A DNA stretch of 64,000 nucleotides from Bosea vestrisii (GTDB lineage Bacteria; Pseudomonadota; Alphaproteobacteria; Rhizobiales; Beijerinckiaceae): NCBI RefSeq assembly GCF_030144325.1, contig NZ_CP126307.1, forward strand, positions 2,604,001-2,668,000. Reading direction: 5' to 3'. A model generated the notes under the pieces. It was given only the letters and a program-made list of their open reading frames with translations. It was not told the DNA's origin and made no database searches. Shown one piece after another: positions 46,684 through 58,035 of the stretch. Position numbers and translations under genes: made by a program. Position 1 is the first letter of the stretch. Each line of letters opens with the position of its first letter.

Positions 46684-47620
46684 CTGGCTCGTCCCCCGCA
46701 GGCGCCGTCGATACCAGAAAGACGCCTGCGAGGATGATGCAACCTCCGATAACTTGCCGCAACTCCAGCGTTTCACCGAGGACGAGCACACCCATGACGG
46801 CAGCGACCGCCGGCACCAGATAGCCGGTCATCGCCGCCCGCGTCGGCCCGGCGGCGCGGATCAGCCGCATGAAGAACGTCACCGGCAGCGCCGTCGCGAG
46901 CACCCCGAGCGCCAGCACGGCCTGCCAGTGCAGCGTCAGGGCCGAGAGTGCGCCCCAACCGGAAAACACCAGGGTCAGCAGCAGCGCCCCCGAGCCGGAG
47001 ATCATCTGCTGGCCGAGCGCGAGCCGGATCGGATCGCCCGACTGTGGCGGCACCGCACGGACGTAGAGATTGGCGCAAGCATAAGAGAGGGTCGCGCCGA
47101 CCATGGCCAGGAGGCTGAGCGCCGTGCCGCCACCCTCGGCCAGGCGCGGCCCGATCAGGATGGCAACGCCGGCCATACCTGTGGCGATACCAGTGAGGCG
47201 GCGCCGACCGAGACGTTCCTCGGCGAACAGGAGATGCGCGAACAGCGCCGTGACCAGCGGCCCCGCCGCCTGGATCATCGCCGCCGGCCCGCTGGCGAGC
47301 TGGATCAGCGCATAGGCGACAAGCACGTTCGGCAGCCAGCCATTGGCCGTGCCGAGCACGAGCCAGTGGCGGATCTCATGGCGGCGCGGCAGCGGGCTCT
47401 GCCCGCGCGCCGCGACGAAAAGCGCCAACGTGGCGGCGCCGAGCAGGCCGCGGCCGGCGGCGATCGCCCAGGGCGAGACCTCGCCGGCCATCAGCTTGAT
47501 GAACAGGTAGCTGCTGCCCCAGAGGAAGGAGCAGGCGGCGAGGTTGCCGACGATGAAAGCCTTGCTCGGCCCCGCCGGACCGGCAGGCTCAGGAGCGATA
47601 GTCGCCGTTGATTTCGACAT
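46457..47620 (-). CDS. EamA/DMT family transporter (probable 3' frameshift)
   Basis: A drug/metabolite-type exporter with ten predicted helices in two EamA repeats (first near residues 22-150, second near 165-300); PVTFFMRLIRAAGPTRAA and YLVPAVAAVMGVLVLGE are characteristic. As written it is 387 residues and overlaps the lipoprotein gene by 227 bases in another frame; its last 70 or so residues are soluble, Arg/Gly-rich and unlike the family. Adding one C to the five-C run at 46693-46697 (plus strand) would end it at 46680 with 313 residues, the normal length, with ATGA coupling to the lipoprotein. Its start lies 32 bases inside the argJ 3' end. Substrate unknown. Confidence 0.85.
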   Translation of the reverse strand: MSKSTATIAPEPAGPAGPSKAFIVGNLAACSFLWGSSYLFIKLMAGEVSPWAIAAGRGLLGAATLALFVAARGQSPLPRRHEIRHWLVLGTANGWLPNVLVAYALIQLASGPAAMIQAAGPLVTALFAHLLFAEERLGRRRLTGIATGMAGVAILIGPRLAEGGGTALSLLAMVGATLSYACANLYVRAVPPQSGDPIRLALGQQMISGSGALLLTLVFSGWGALSALTLHWQAVLALGVLATALPVTFFMRLIRAAGPTRAAMTGYLVPAVAAVMGVLVLGETLELRQVIGGCIILAGVFLVSTAPAGDEPDEEDRMRAGPCGPAGCLYGAGAVNHVILLGRGSGRDPKTRNRHHRRPRLPDAFKRSGRERGRRGGQADPGDGLCP

Positions 47621-48839
47621 AGGCCTTGGTCAGGTCGCAGGTCCAGACGGTGGCCTTGCCGCGGCCGAGGCCGAGATCGGCGGTCATGACGATGTGCTCG
47701 CCCTTCATGTAGTCGGAGACGGCCTGCTCGTCGTAAGCAGCGGCGCGTGCACCGGCTTCCGCGACCTTGATCGCGCCGAAAGAGATGTCGAGCTTGTCGC
47801 GATCGGCCGGCTCGCCGGCCTTGCCGACCGCCATGACGATGCGGCCCCAATTGGCGTCCTCGCCGGCAACCGCGGTCTTGACCAGCGGCGAGTTGGCGAT
47901 CGAGAGCGCGACCTTCTTGGCCGAGCGCGACGACTGCGCTCCGACGACACGCACCTCGACGAACTTGCGGGCGCCCTCGCCATCCTTGCAGACCAGATGC
48001 GAGAGCTCGAGCAGGAGTGCGTTCAGCGCCCGCTTGAAGCCGGAGAGCCGGTTATCGCCGGGATCGGTGATCTCCGGCACGCCGCGTGCCTTGGCCTTAG
48101 CCGTAGAGAACAGCATCAGCGTGTCGGAGGTCGAGGTATCGCTGTCGACCGTGATCGCGTTGAACGAGCCCTTCACACCCTTCGAAAGCAGGGCCTGCAG
48201 CACCGGGGCTGCGATCGGCGCATCGGTGAAGACGAAGGAGAGCATCGTCGCCATATCAGGTGCGATCATGCCGGCGCCCTTCGCGATACCGGCGATGACG
48301 ACCTCGTGCCCGTCGATCTTGGCCTTGCGCGAGACCGCCTTCGGGAAGGTGTCGGTGGTCATGATCGCCTTGGCGGCGTCCGACCAGGGTCCGTCGGCGG
48401 CACGCTTGGCACAATCAGCCAGCACGCCCTCGAACTTGGTCGCGTCGAGCGGCTCGCCGATCACGCCGGTCGAGGCGATGAAGACTTCTTCCGCCTTGCA
48501 GCCCGCCGCCTTGGCCGCAATCTTCGCCGTCAGCGCGACCGAGTCGCGGCCTTTCAGCCCGGTGAAGGCGTTGGCGTTGCCGGAGTTGACGACGATGGCG
48601 CGCGCCTTGCCCTGAGCCAGATTGGCCCGGCACCAGTCGACCGGTGCCGACGGGCATTTCGAGCGGGTGAAGACGCCGGCGGCCTGCGAGCCCTCATCGA
48701 GCAGGACGAGGAGCACGTCGGTACGGCCCTTGTAGCGGATGCCGGCTTCCGCGGTAGCGAAGCGCACGCCCGGCACAGCCGGAACCTTGGGCTGGCGCTT
48801 CGGCGCAAGCGGGGAAACGGGAACATCCTTGCCGGCCAT
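47589..48839 (-). CDS. argJ: Bifunctional glutamate N-acetyltransferase / amino-acid acetyltransferase ArgJ
   Basis: A 416-residue arginine-biosynthesis enzyme that recycles the acetyl group from N-acetylornithine to glutamate and can also make N-acetylglutamate from acetyl-CoA. It is self-cleaved at a Thr in the PDMATMLSFVFTDA motif (near residue 205). Other family motifs are VNSGNANAFTG near 90 and the C-terminal YVEINGDYRS. ATG at 48839 was chosen from the MAGKDVPVSPLAP N-terminus. It follows the parvulin gene on the same strand, behind a terminator, a PrsA/SecA neighbourhood seen in related genomes. The EamA start overlaps its 3' end. Confidence 0.96.
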   Translation of the reverse strand: MAGKDVPVSPLAPKRQPKVPAVPGVRFATAEAGIRYKGRTDVLLVLLDEGSQAAGVFTRSKCPSAPVDWCRANLAQGKARAIVVNSGNANAFTGLKGRDSVALTAKIAAKAAGCKAEEVFIASTGVIGEPLDATKFEGVLADCAKRAADGPWSDAAKAIMTTDTFPKAVSRKAKIDGHEVVIAGIAKGAGMIAPDMATMLSFVFTDAPIAAPVLQALLSKGVKGSFNAITVDSDTSTSDTLMLFSTAKAKARGVPEITDPGDNRLSGFKRALNALLLELSHLVCKDGEGARKFVEVRVVGAQSSRSAKKVALSIANSPLVKTAVAGEDANWGRIVMAVGKAGEPADRDKLDISFGAIKVAEAGARAAAYDEQAVSDYMKGEHIVMTADLGLGRGKATVWTCDLTKAYVEINGDYRS

Positions 48840-48920
48840 GGAGCGTCTCCTCGAAAAAGCTCGCCCGATGTGCCGCAGCCGCGGGACGAAGACAAGGGTC
48901 TCAGCCCCGCCAAAACGAAA

Positions 48921-48941
48921 CGCCCGGGCATGGCCCGGGCG
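48921..48941 (-). terminator. Terminator after the parvulin gene
   Basis: A 9-bp perfect stem (CGCCCGGGC / GCCCGGGCG) with a 3-base loop, followed on the minus strand by TTTCGTTTT. It lies 34 bases after the parvulin stop. Confidence 0.8.
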
Positions 48942-48974
48942 CATCGCGACAATATCGTGAAAGCCGTGCCCCGA

Positions 48975-49823
48975 TCAGGGCTTCTTCGGCTCGGCCGGAG
49001 CCGGCGTCGCCGGAGCGGCTGGCTTGTCGAGGCGCTCGACCTTGGCCTTCTCGCGCAGCGCGACGATGAGGTCCTGCTGTGCCTTGCGGACCAGGTATTG
49101 GTCGATCTGCGGCTTGACCTCGTCGAAGCTCGGTAGCGGCTTGCTGCGCTTGTCTTCGAGCTTGATGACATGCCAGCCGAACTGGCTTTTCACCGGCTCG
49201 GAGACCTGGCCTTTTTCGAGCTTGAAGGCGGCTTCGGCGAATTCCGGCACCATCCGGTCCTTGGCGAACCAGCCGAGATCGCCGCCTTCCTTGCCGGAGC
49301 CGGGATCCTTGGAGAGCTCGGCCGCGACCTTGGCGAAGTCCTCGCCCTTCTTCACCCGCTCCAGCGCTGCCTTGGCCTCCGCCTCTTCCGGCACCAGGAT
49401 GTGGCGCGCGTGCACCTCTTCCTCGGGCTTCATCGCCTTGACGGTATCGTCGAAGAGCTTCTTCGCCGCCTCCGGCGTCGCCGCCTTCTTGGCCTCGGTC
49501 GTCAGGTATTCGTCGAGCAGCAGCTTGTCGCGGTTATAGGCGAGGCGCTTGGCGAATTCCGGCCCGTCGCCGATCTTGGCGGCCGCCGCGGTCTTGGCGC
49601 CGAGCTTGAGGTCGACCAGATAGTTGATCAGCTCCTCGCGCTTGCGCTCCTCCGGCATCTGCGCGGTGCGCTCGCCGAGATCGTCTTCGGCGAGCTTGAG
49701 GTCGCCTTCGGTGATGGTGATGCCGTCGACCTTGGCGACGGGCTTGTCCTGCTGCGCGAGGGCCGGCGCGGTAGCGGCGAGCACGAGGCCGAGCGACAGC
49801 GTGGCGAGACGGGACGAAACCAT
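48975..49823 (-). CDS. Periplasmic parvulin-type peptidyl-prolyl isomerase
   Basis: A 282-residue exported foldase. The signal peptide ends near residue 24 (ATAPALAQ). An N-terminal SurA/PrsA-like helical region (about 30-130) precedes a PpiC-type rotamase domain (about 135-235) with VHARHILV, DLGWFAKDRMVPEFAEAAF and FGWHVIKLED. A Pro/Ala-rich tail follows. It should help fold outer-membrane or periplasmic proteins after Sec export, fitting its position divergent from secA. The frame stays open much further upstream, but only as antisense of secA. ATG at 49823 was chosen for the signal. Confidence 0.92.
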   Translation of the reverse strand: MVSSRLATLSLGLVLAATAPALAQQDKPVAKVDGITITEGDLKLAEDDLGERTAQMPEERKREELINYLVDLKLGAKTAAAAKIGDGPEFAKRLAYNRDKLLLDEYLTTEAKKAATPEAAKKLFDDTVKAMKPEEEVHARHILVPEEAEAKAALERVKKGEDFAKVAAELSKDPGSGKEGGDLGWFAKDRMVPEFAEAAFKLEKGQVSEPVKSQFGWHVIKLEDKRSKPLPSFDEVKPQIDQYLVRKAQQDLIVALREKAKVERLDKPAAPATPAPAEPKKP

Positions 49824-50129
49824 GGATCGGCCTTTCGATGAACGGCGCGGAAATGAATCTCGCAGGCTGAGTGCCAGCAGAACGCGGCCTTGGCAAGACG
49901 ACGCCTCGCACATCAACGCGAGCCGGCAGGCATGGTTCAATGCGCCGCAGCGCCGCGGCGCCGGACAGAGCCTCTTGGAACCGGCCTGGCCGGATCTTAC
50001 ATGCGCGCGGATGAGCGCGTGCTGGACCACGCGCCTGCGCCCGTCTAAACACGCGCGTGAAATTCTGAGAGCTACCGCTTTCGGCCGCGCCTCCTGGCGC
50101 CGGCCGGATTCGCCATTGAAAGGCCAGAC
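49824..50129. other. Divergent promoter region of the parvulin and secA genes
   Basis: These 306 bases hold both promoters. A perfect 7-bp hairpin (GCGCGTG / CACGCGC, 50015-50034) lies about 95 bases before the secA start and could be in its leader. I see no gene, and no SecM-like leader peptide. Confidence 0.5.
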
Positions 50130-52976
<2,847 letters not shown>

Positions 52977-53012
52977 CCGCGGCAGCTTTCGTTTATCCAG
53001 CGCATGAGAAGG

Positions 53013-53038
53013 GGCTCCGCCGGTGGCGGAGCCTTTTT
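53013..53038 (+). terminator. Rho-independent terminator of secA
   Basis: GGCTCCGCC pairs perfectly with GGCGGAGCC (9 bp, GGT loop), followed by TTTTT. It lies 36 bases after the secA stop. Confidence 0.92.
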
Positions 53039-53075
53039 CGTATCTGATCTGCCCGCGCCGACGGCGTGCGCTTAT

Positions 53076-54281
53076 TCAGCCCCGCCTGTGCTGCGGCAAG
53101 CGCGGCAGCAGGATCGTCAATAGCCCCAGCAACGGCAGATAGGAACAGACGCGGTAGACGAAGGTGATGCCATAGGCGTCGGCGAATCCGCCGAGGAAGG
53201 CGGCACCGAGCCCGCCCGCCCCGAAGGCGAAACCGAAGAACATGCCGGCGATCAGGCCGACGCGTCCGGGAACCAGCTCCTGCGCGAACACCACGATGGC
53301 CGAGAAGGCCGAGGCGAAAATCAGCCCGATCACCGCGCTCAGCACGCCGGTCCAAAACAGGTTGGCGTAAGGCAGCAGCAGCGCGAACGGGATGACGCCC
53401 AGGATCGAGAACCAGATCACGAAGCGCGCCCCGAAGCGGTCGCCGATCGGTCCACCGACGAAGGTGCCGACCGCGGCCGCGCCCAGGAACAGGAACAGCA
53501 TCAGCTGCGCATCGCGGAAGCCGAGCTGGAACTGCTCGATGACGTAGAAGGTGAAATAGCTCGAGATGCTCGCCATGTAGACGTTCTTCGTCGCGGTCAG
53601 CAGCACCAGGACGGACAGGGCGAAAGCGACACGCCGCCCCGGCAGCGGCAAGGCGCGGCTGGCGGCTGGGCGGCCGGCATGCTCCCGGCGATGCGCCGCA
53701 TACCAGTGTCCGACCCGGGTCAGGACGATGACGCCCGCCATCGCAATGACCGAGAGCCAGGCGACGCTGCCCTGGCCGAAGGGCAGGACGATGAAGGCGG
53801 CAAGCAGCGGCCCCAGCGCCGAGCCGAGATTGCCGCCGACCTGGAACAGCGACTGCGCCAGGCCATGGCGCCCGCCCGAGGCCAGCCGCGCGACCCGTGA
53901 TGCCTCCGGATGGAAGATCGCCGATCCCAGGCCGATCAGGCAGGCGGCCACGACCAGCACCGCGAAGTTGTGGGCGTTGCCGAGCAGGATCAAGCCGCCA
54001 AAGGTCGAGGCCATTCCGGCGGGCGCCGAATAGGGCATCGGCCAGCGATCGGTCACCAGGCCGACGACCGGCTGCAGCAGCGAGGCCGTGACCTGGAAGG
54101 CCATGGTCAGCAGGCCGATCTGGACGAAATCCAGCGCGTAATTGGCCTTGAACAGCGGATAGAGCGAGGCCAGCAACGACTGCATGACGTCGTTCAGCAG
54201 GTGGCAGAAGCTGACCGCCAGCAGAACGGAAATCGTCGTCTTCTCGAAGCGGGGGCGGCTCCCCTCCATCGTTGCAACCAT
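53076..54281 (-). CDS. MFS transporter, fosmidomycin resistance protein (Fsr) type
   Basis: A 401-residue major facilitator with twelve predicted helices. The N-terminus (SVSFCHLLNDVMQSLLASLYPLFK split as two blocks: CHLLND and LASLYPLFK) and GSAIFHPEASRVARLASGGRHG are hallmarks of the Fsr-like exporters, which expel fosmidomycin and other compounds. A central cytoplasmic loop divides two six-helix bundles. It is divergent from an AraC-type regulator that probably controls it. Natural substrate unknown. Confidence 0.88.
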   Translation of the reverse strand: MVATMEGSRPRFEKTTISVLLAVSFCHLLNDVMQSLLASLYPLFKANYALDFVQIGLLTMAFQVTASLLQPVVGLVTDRWPMPYSAPAGMASTFGGLILLGNAHNFAVLVVAACLIGLGSAIFHPEASRVARLASGGRHGLAQSLFQVGGNLGSALGPLLAAFIVLPFGQGSVAWLSVIAMAGVIVLTRVGHWYAAHRREHAGRPAASRALPLPGRRVAFALSVLVLLTATKNVYMASISSYFTFYVIEQFQLGFRDAQLMLFLFLGAAAVGTFVGGPIGDRFGARFVIWFSILGVIPFALLLPYANLFWTGVLSAVIGLIFASAFSAIVVFAQELVPGRVGLIAGMFFGFAFGAGGLGAAFLGGFADAYGITFVYRVCSYLPLLGLLTILLPRLPQHRRG

Positions 54282-54385
54282 TGCGGTATCCCTGCGCGCA
54301 AACCTGTCTCGGCGCTCCTTCTACAGGGCTTGTTCGTGACCTGCTTTCGTGTTTCGGTCTAATTGTTTCGCGTTTGGGCCATTCG

Positions 54386-55208
54386 GTGAAAAAGCTGCCG
54401 CAGCAACAGGTCGATGCCCTTCATGCCGACCATCGCCGTCTTCACGGCCGGGTTTCTGACTCGGATGGCGATATTCTGGTCCGCATCTCAGACAACCCGG
54501 CCGGGTACAGGATCCCGTCGCACTGCCATCGCCATATCCAGCTGCTCTGCGCCTTCTCCGGCGTCGTGCTGATCGAGACCGAACGCGGCTGCTGGATGAT
54601 CCCGCCGGGGCATGCCCTGCTCATCCCCGCCCGGCTGCAGCATTCCGTGGAGATGCTGAGCGATGTCAGCATCAAGTCGGTCTATCTCCTCGCCGGCCAT
54701 GACGACCTGGCTCTGCGCATGCTGCAGGTGCTCGGCGTCACCGATCTGGCCCATGCGCTGATCACCGAAGCGATCCGCCTGAGTGGCGCCCCCGCCCGGC
54801 AACCGCAAGCTCGAGCTCGTTCTGGAGCTGCTGACGGCCGAGATCGCCGCGCTGCCGATCCAGCCGCTCGGCCTGCCCTTCCCGGCCGACAAGCGGCTCG
54901 CTGCCCTCTGTCGCGCCTACATGGCGGCGCCATCAGTATCCGAACGCCTCGACGATTGGGCCACGAAGCTGGCGATGAGCCGGCGGACCTTCACACGGCT
55001 TTTCCAGCGCGAGACCGGCCTCAGCTTCGTCGCCTGGCGCCAGCAGGCCAGCCTGTTCGCCTGCCTGCCTCGGCTGGCGGAAGGTGTCTCGGTCACGGAG
55101 GTCGCCATGCTGGCGGGCTATGACAATGTCGCGGCGTTCACGACCATGTTCAGACGGCGCCTCGGCACAACGCCGCGCAGCTACATGAAGGCCGCGCTGG
55201 CGCGGTAG
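54386..55208 (+). pseudogene. AraC family transcriptional regulator, frameshifted
   Basis: A cupin-sensor AraC regulator. The N-terminal effector domain (about 1-135; RISDNPAGYRIPSHCHRHIQLL in short blocks, PPGHALLIPARLQHSVEM) is in one frame. The C-terminal part (LELVLELLTAEIAALP, then the double helix-turn-helix DDWATKLAMSRRTFTRLFQRETG and GYDNVAAFTTMFRRRLG in pieces) is in the next frame, from about 54789. Removing one C from the five-C run at 54789-54793 restores a 273-residue protein. The probable start is GTG at 54386 (VKKLPQQQVDAL); TTG at 54374 is possible. It is divergent from the Fsr-like exporter. A base-calling error is suspected because both halves are well conserved. Confidence 0.85.
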
Positions 55209-55246
55209 CCGCTCGAGCGCCTGGCCATCGGGTCCCATGAACGGAA

Positions 55247-55270
55247 AAGGCCGCTCTCACGAGCGGCCTT
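55247..55270 (-). terminator. Bidirectional terminator between araC-type and porin genes
   Basis: A perfect 10-bp stem (AAGGCCGCTC / GAGCGGCCTT) with a 4-base loop. On the minus strand a run of T follows (TTTTCCG), ending the porin transcript; converging transcription from the regulator also meets it here. Confidence 0.85.
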
Positions 55271-55298
55271 ACCAAACGAACCGGCGCGATCGAAGCGC

Positions 55299-56225
55299 TT
55301 ACTTCGGCGCGAAGATGCCGACGCTGCTCGCCGTGATGTCGAAGGAGAGCGTCGCCACCACGGTCGGGTTGCACCACTTCGAGCGACCCGTGCCAGCGGT
55401 AATGCCGCGCGGATCGGCCGTCAGCAGGAAGCACTCGCTCTTCGACAGGCTGGTGTCGTGGTAGCGCACATCCGCCGTCAGGTTCTTGTAGGTGTAGGAC
55501 AGGCCGGCGTTCCAGTAGGTGTAGTCCGGCAGGTCGGTCGGTGGCAGCGTCGACCAGATCGCGAGATTGGTCGTGCCGAGCCAGTAGCGGCCGAGCTCGC
55601 CTGAGACCGACAGACCCTCCAGGAACGGCAGGTTGTACTTCGCCGTCACCGAGGCATAGGTGCCGGTCGCGCCGGTGCCGAGCCAGTCCCAGGCGTAGAA
55701 CAGGTTGGCGCCGAGGATCAGCTTGTCCTCGAAATTATAGCTGACCTTGCCGTAGACCTCGGTGAAATCGGTATTTTTCGGCGTCCAGAACACGCCCGCC
55801 GTGTCGATATAGGCCTTCTCACCCGGATAGTAGTACTGCCAGACACCGAGATCGACGGTGACCGGACCGAACTTGGGCCGGATGCCGCCGTAGAAGTCGA
55901 TTTCGGCCGGCGGGCTGGTCGCCAGATCGACATTCGAGGCGTAGACGCCAACATAGAACAGATTGTCGTAGATCTGCAGTTCGGCGCCGCCCTGGATCGC
56001 CGGCTTGCGGTCGGTCTGCGAGATGCCGCGGAAATTATAGTCCGTCATGCCCTTCACGCTGACGGCGATGTCGAACCAGGTGATGCTCGGCGCGACCGGC
56101 ACCGGTGGCGCACCTTTGCGGCTCGGCAGGTCCGAGGCGAACGAAGCGCCAGAAGCTGTGAGCGCCAGTGAAAGCGCAAAGCCGGTGAGCAGGCCAGAGG
56201 TCTTGAGCGCCATCGCGAACTCCAT
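55299..56225 (-). CDS. TorF family putative porin
   Basis: A 308-residue outer-membrane beta-barrel. The signal peptide (LLTGFALSLALTASGASFA) is followed by strands alternating hydrophobic/aromatic residues, with MTDYNFRGISQTDRKPAIQGG near residue 60 typical of the TorF/gcw_chp-type porins (TIGR02001). Such proteins are thought to be general or solute-specific channels in alpha- and gammaproteobacteria. Start choice: ATG at 56225 (AGGA six bases upstream) or 56213 (GGAG six bases upstream); both give good signals. Terminators flank it on both sides, so it is a single-gene unit. Confidence 0.85.
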   Translation of the reverse strand: MEFAMALKTSGLLTGFALSLALTASGASFASDLPSRKGAPPVPVAPSITWFDIAVSVKGMTDYNFRGISQTDRKPAIQGGAELQIYDNLFYVGVYASNVDLATSPPAEIDFYGGIRPKFGPVTVDLGVWQYYYPGEKAYIDTAGVFWTPKNTDFTEVYGKVSYNFEDKLILGANLFYAWDWLGTGATGTYASVTAKYNLPFLEGLSVSGELGRYWLGTTNLAIWSTLPPTDLPDYTYWNAGLSYTYKNLTADVRYHDTSLSKSECFLLTADPRGITAGTGRSKWCNPTVVATLSFDITASSVGIFAPK

Positions 56226-56366
56226 CGAGGTTCCTGCACGATTCTCGTCATGCATTCGCCATGATTAAGCCTGCGCGGGCGCAATATCGGCAAGGCGAGG
56301 TTTTTTGCAACCTGCCCGCGCAATGGGCAATACCGGCCGATTTCGCTGTTTAGACGCCTACAAAAG

Positions 56367-56394
56367 CGCCCGCAGCCATCGCTGGCCGCGGGCG
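56367..56394 (-). terminator. Terminator after the L,D-transpeptidase-fold gene
   Basis: CGCCCGC pairs with GCGGGCG around a loop with a further GC/GC pairing; the minus strand continues CTTTTGTAG. It lies 31 bases after the gene's stop. Confidence 0.65.
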
Positions 56395-56425
56395 TGACTT
56401 TTTACATCAAATGATTGTTGGGCGA

Positions 56426-57832
56426 TCAGCGGACGGCAGGCTGGCTCGCATAGGAGGCGTCGGGCTGCAGCTGGGACGTCCGCAGGGTCGAAGCCCGGCG
56501 CGGCGGCAGCGGTGCTTTCACTGTCTGCGGCGTCTCGGGCACGACCGACACGACCGGCGCCTGCTCCTTCGGCTCGGAGGAAGAACCGAGCAGCGGCACG
56601 AAGCTCAGCGCCCTCTGGTAGAAGGAAGGCTGCGACGGCTCGGCAGCGGCCGTCTGGATCGGCGCAGGCGTAGCAGCGCCCGGCGTCGCCTTGGCGACCT
56701 GCGTCGCCGCATCGCTCGTCGTCGCCCGGGCAGGCTGAGCCGCCGGCTTGGCCGGCGCAGCAGCAACCACTGGCTTGGCTTCCTCCGCCTGCGCGCTGCT
56801 GACCGCGGCGAGCACGGCATCATTGTCAGCCGATTCGGCTCGGACAGTCGCCTTGGTCCGTCCCTTGTCGTCGAGCACGACGACGCGCGGGCCGATCAGC
56901 GAATCGACGCGGCTGATGCCGACATCGCGCGAGCCCCAGGCGACCGACCTGTTCAGCGAATCAGCGCCGGACTGGGCCAGCTGGCGCTTGAATGAGGAGT
57001 GCTGGTCGCCGTCGTCATAGATCAGCTTGACCGCGGGCGTGCCCTTCGAGACCAGCGCCGCGACCTGGATCTCGTCCTGCTGGCGCTTCTCCGAAAGCGC
57101 CTGCGTCAGCGACGGGTCGACCTGGGTGCCGTCACGGTTGAAGGCATAGCGCCCACCCGCCACGGAAACCGACGGCTCATCCTTGGCCACCTCGAAGAAG
57201 TCCGAGCCTTCCTTCAGATTCTTCCAGAAGGCGATGTTCGGGTCGAGCCGGTGCTTGGCGAGGTTCTCCGGCGTCATCCGGAAGGGGTAAGCCTGCATCT
57301 GCACGGCCCGCTGGCCACCATTCTGGGCCTCGCGCACCAGGGCGTAGATCTCGCCGATCTGGTCGTCCGTCATCGAATAGCAGCCGGCCGAGGAGCAGGC
57401 GCCGTGCACCATCAGATGCGCGCCGGTGCGGCCATGCGCGCGATCATAGGCGTTCGGGTAACCCATGTTGAACGAGACGTAGAACGACGAGTTCGGGTTC
57501 ATCTGCGCCGGGCTGATGGCGTAGAAGCCCTCCGGCGCCATGCGGTCGCCTTCGCGCACCTTCGGGCCGAGCTGGCCCGACCAGCGGCACATCGGGAAGG
57601 TCTTGAGCAGCGCATACTTACCGTCGGCGCGCTTCTTCCAGACCTCGAGCTCTGACTCCTTCTTGTAGGAGCGAATCACGATCGGCTGGCTCTTGCTCAT
57701 GCCTTTCTCGGACATCAGCGTATAGGTCGCGGACGGAATCGGGATGTTATGGCGCGCGGAGCCGCGATGACGCTCCTCTTCGCAAGCTGCCAAAGTGAGG
57801 CCGAGGAGCGCCGCCAGCGCGAAATGTCTCAC
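56426..57832 (-). CDS. YafK/DpaA-like L,D-transpeptidase-fold lipoprotein with long Pro/Ala-rich tail
   Basis: A 468-residue periplasmic lipoprotein: signal LLGLTLAAC with Cys at residue 17. Residues about 30-190 form a YkuD-fold catalytic domain with HLMVHGACSSAGCYSMTD (nucleophile Cys in GC, near residue 150). That motif fits the YafK/DpaA branch, which cuts the bond tethering Braun's lipoprotein or outer-membrane proteins to peptidoglycan, more than the crosslinking enzymes. The remaining 270 residues include a helical part and an Ala/Pro-rich disordered tail. Start GTG at 57832 was chosen because the lipobox follows it; the earlier ATG at 57886 would bury it. Confidence 0.8.
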   Translation of the reverse strand: MRHFALAALLGLTLAACEEERHRGSARHNIPIPSATYTLMSEKGMSKSQPIVIRSYKKESELEVWKKRADGKYALLKTFPMCRWSGQLGPKVREGDRMAPEGFYAISPAQMNPNSSFYVSFNMGYPNAYDRAHGRTGAHLMVHGACSSAGCYSMTDDQIGEIYALVREAQNGGQRAVQMQAYPFRMTPENLAKHRLDPNIAFWKNLKEGSDFFEVAKDEPSVSVAGGRYAFNRDGTQVDPSLTQALSEKRQQDEIQVAALVSKGTPAVKLIYDDGDQHSSFKRQLAQSGADSLNRSVAWGSRDVGISRVDSLIGPRVVVLDDKGRTKATVRAESADNDAVLAAVSSAQAEEAKPVVAAAPAKPAAQPARATTSDAATQVAKATPGAATPAPIQTAAAEPSQPSFYQRALSFVPLLGSSSEPKEQAPVVSVVPETPQTVKAPLPPRRASTLRTSQLQPDASYASQPAVR

Positions 57833-58035
57833 AGCCACGTCGTCAATCCCATCTCGCGCGGACGCGTCAAGCCGACAATTCACCACGCAACAAGGCCAAA
57901 TTATGCCCGTTGCCCGGTTGTAGGACCGTTAGCCTTGACCGTTCCTTACCACAGGGGGTCTGCAGATGGCCATATGGTGAAGCCGCGGTAAAGCCTCCGC
58001 CTGACCAAGTGCATGATTACGCACAAATCGTCCGG

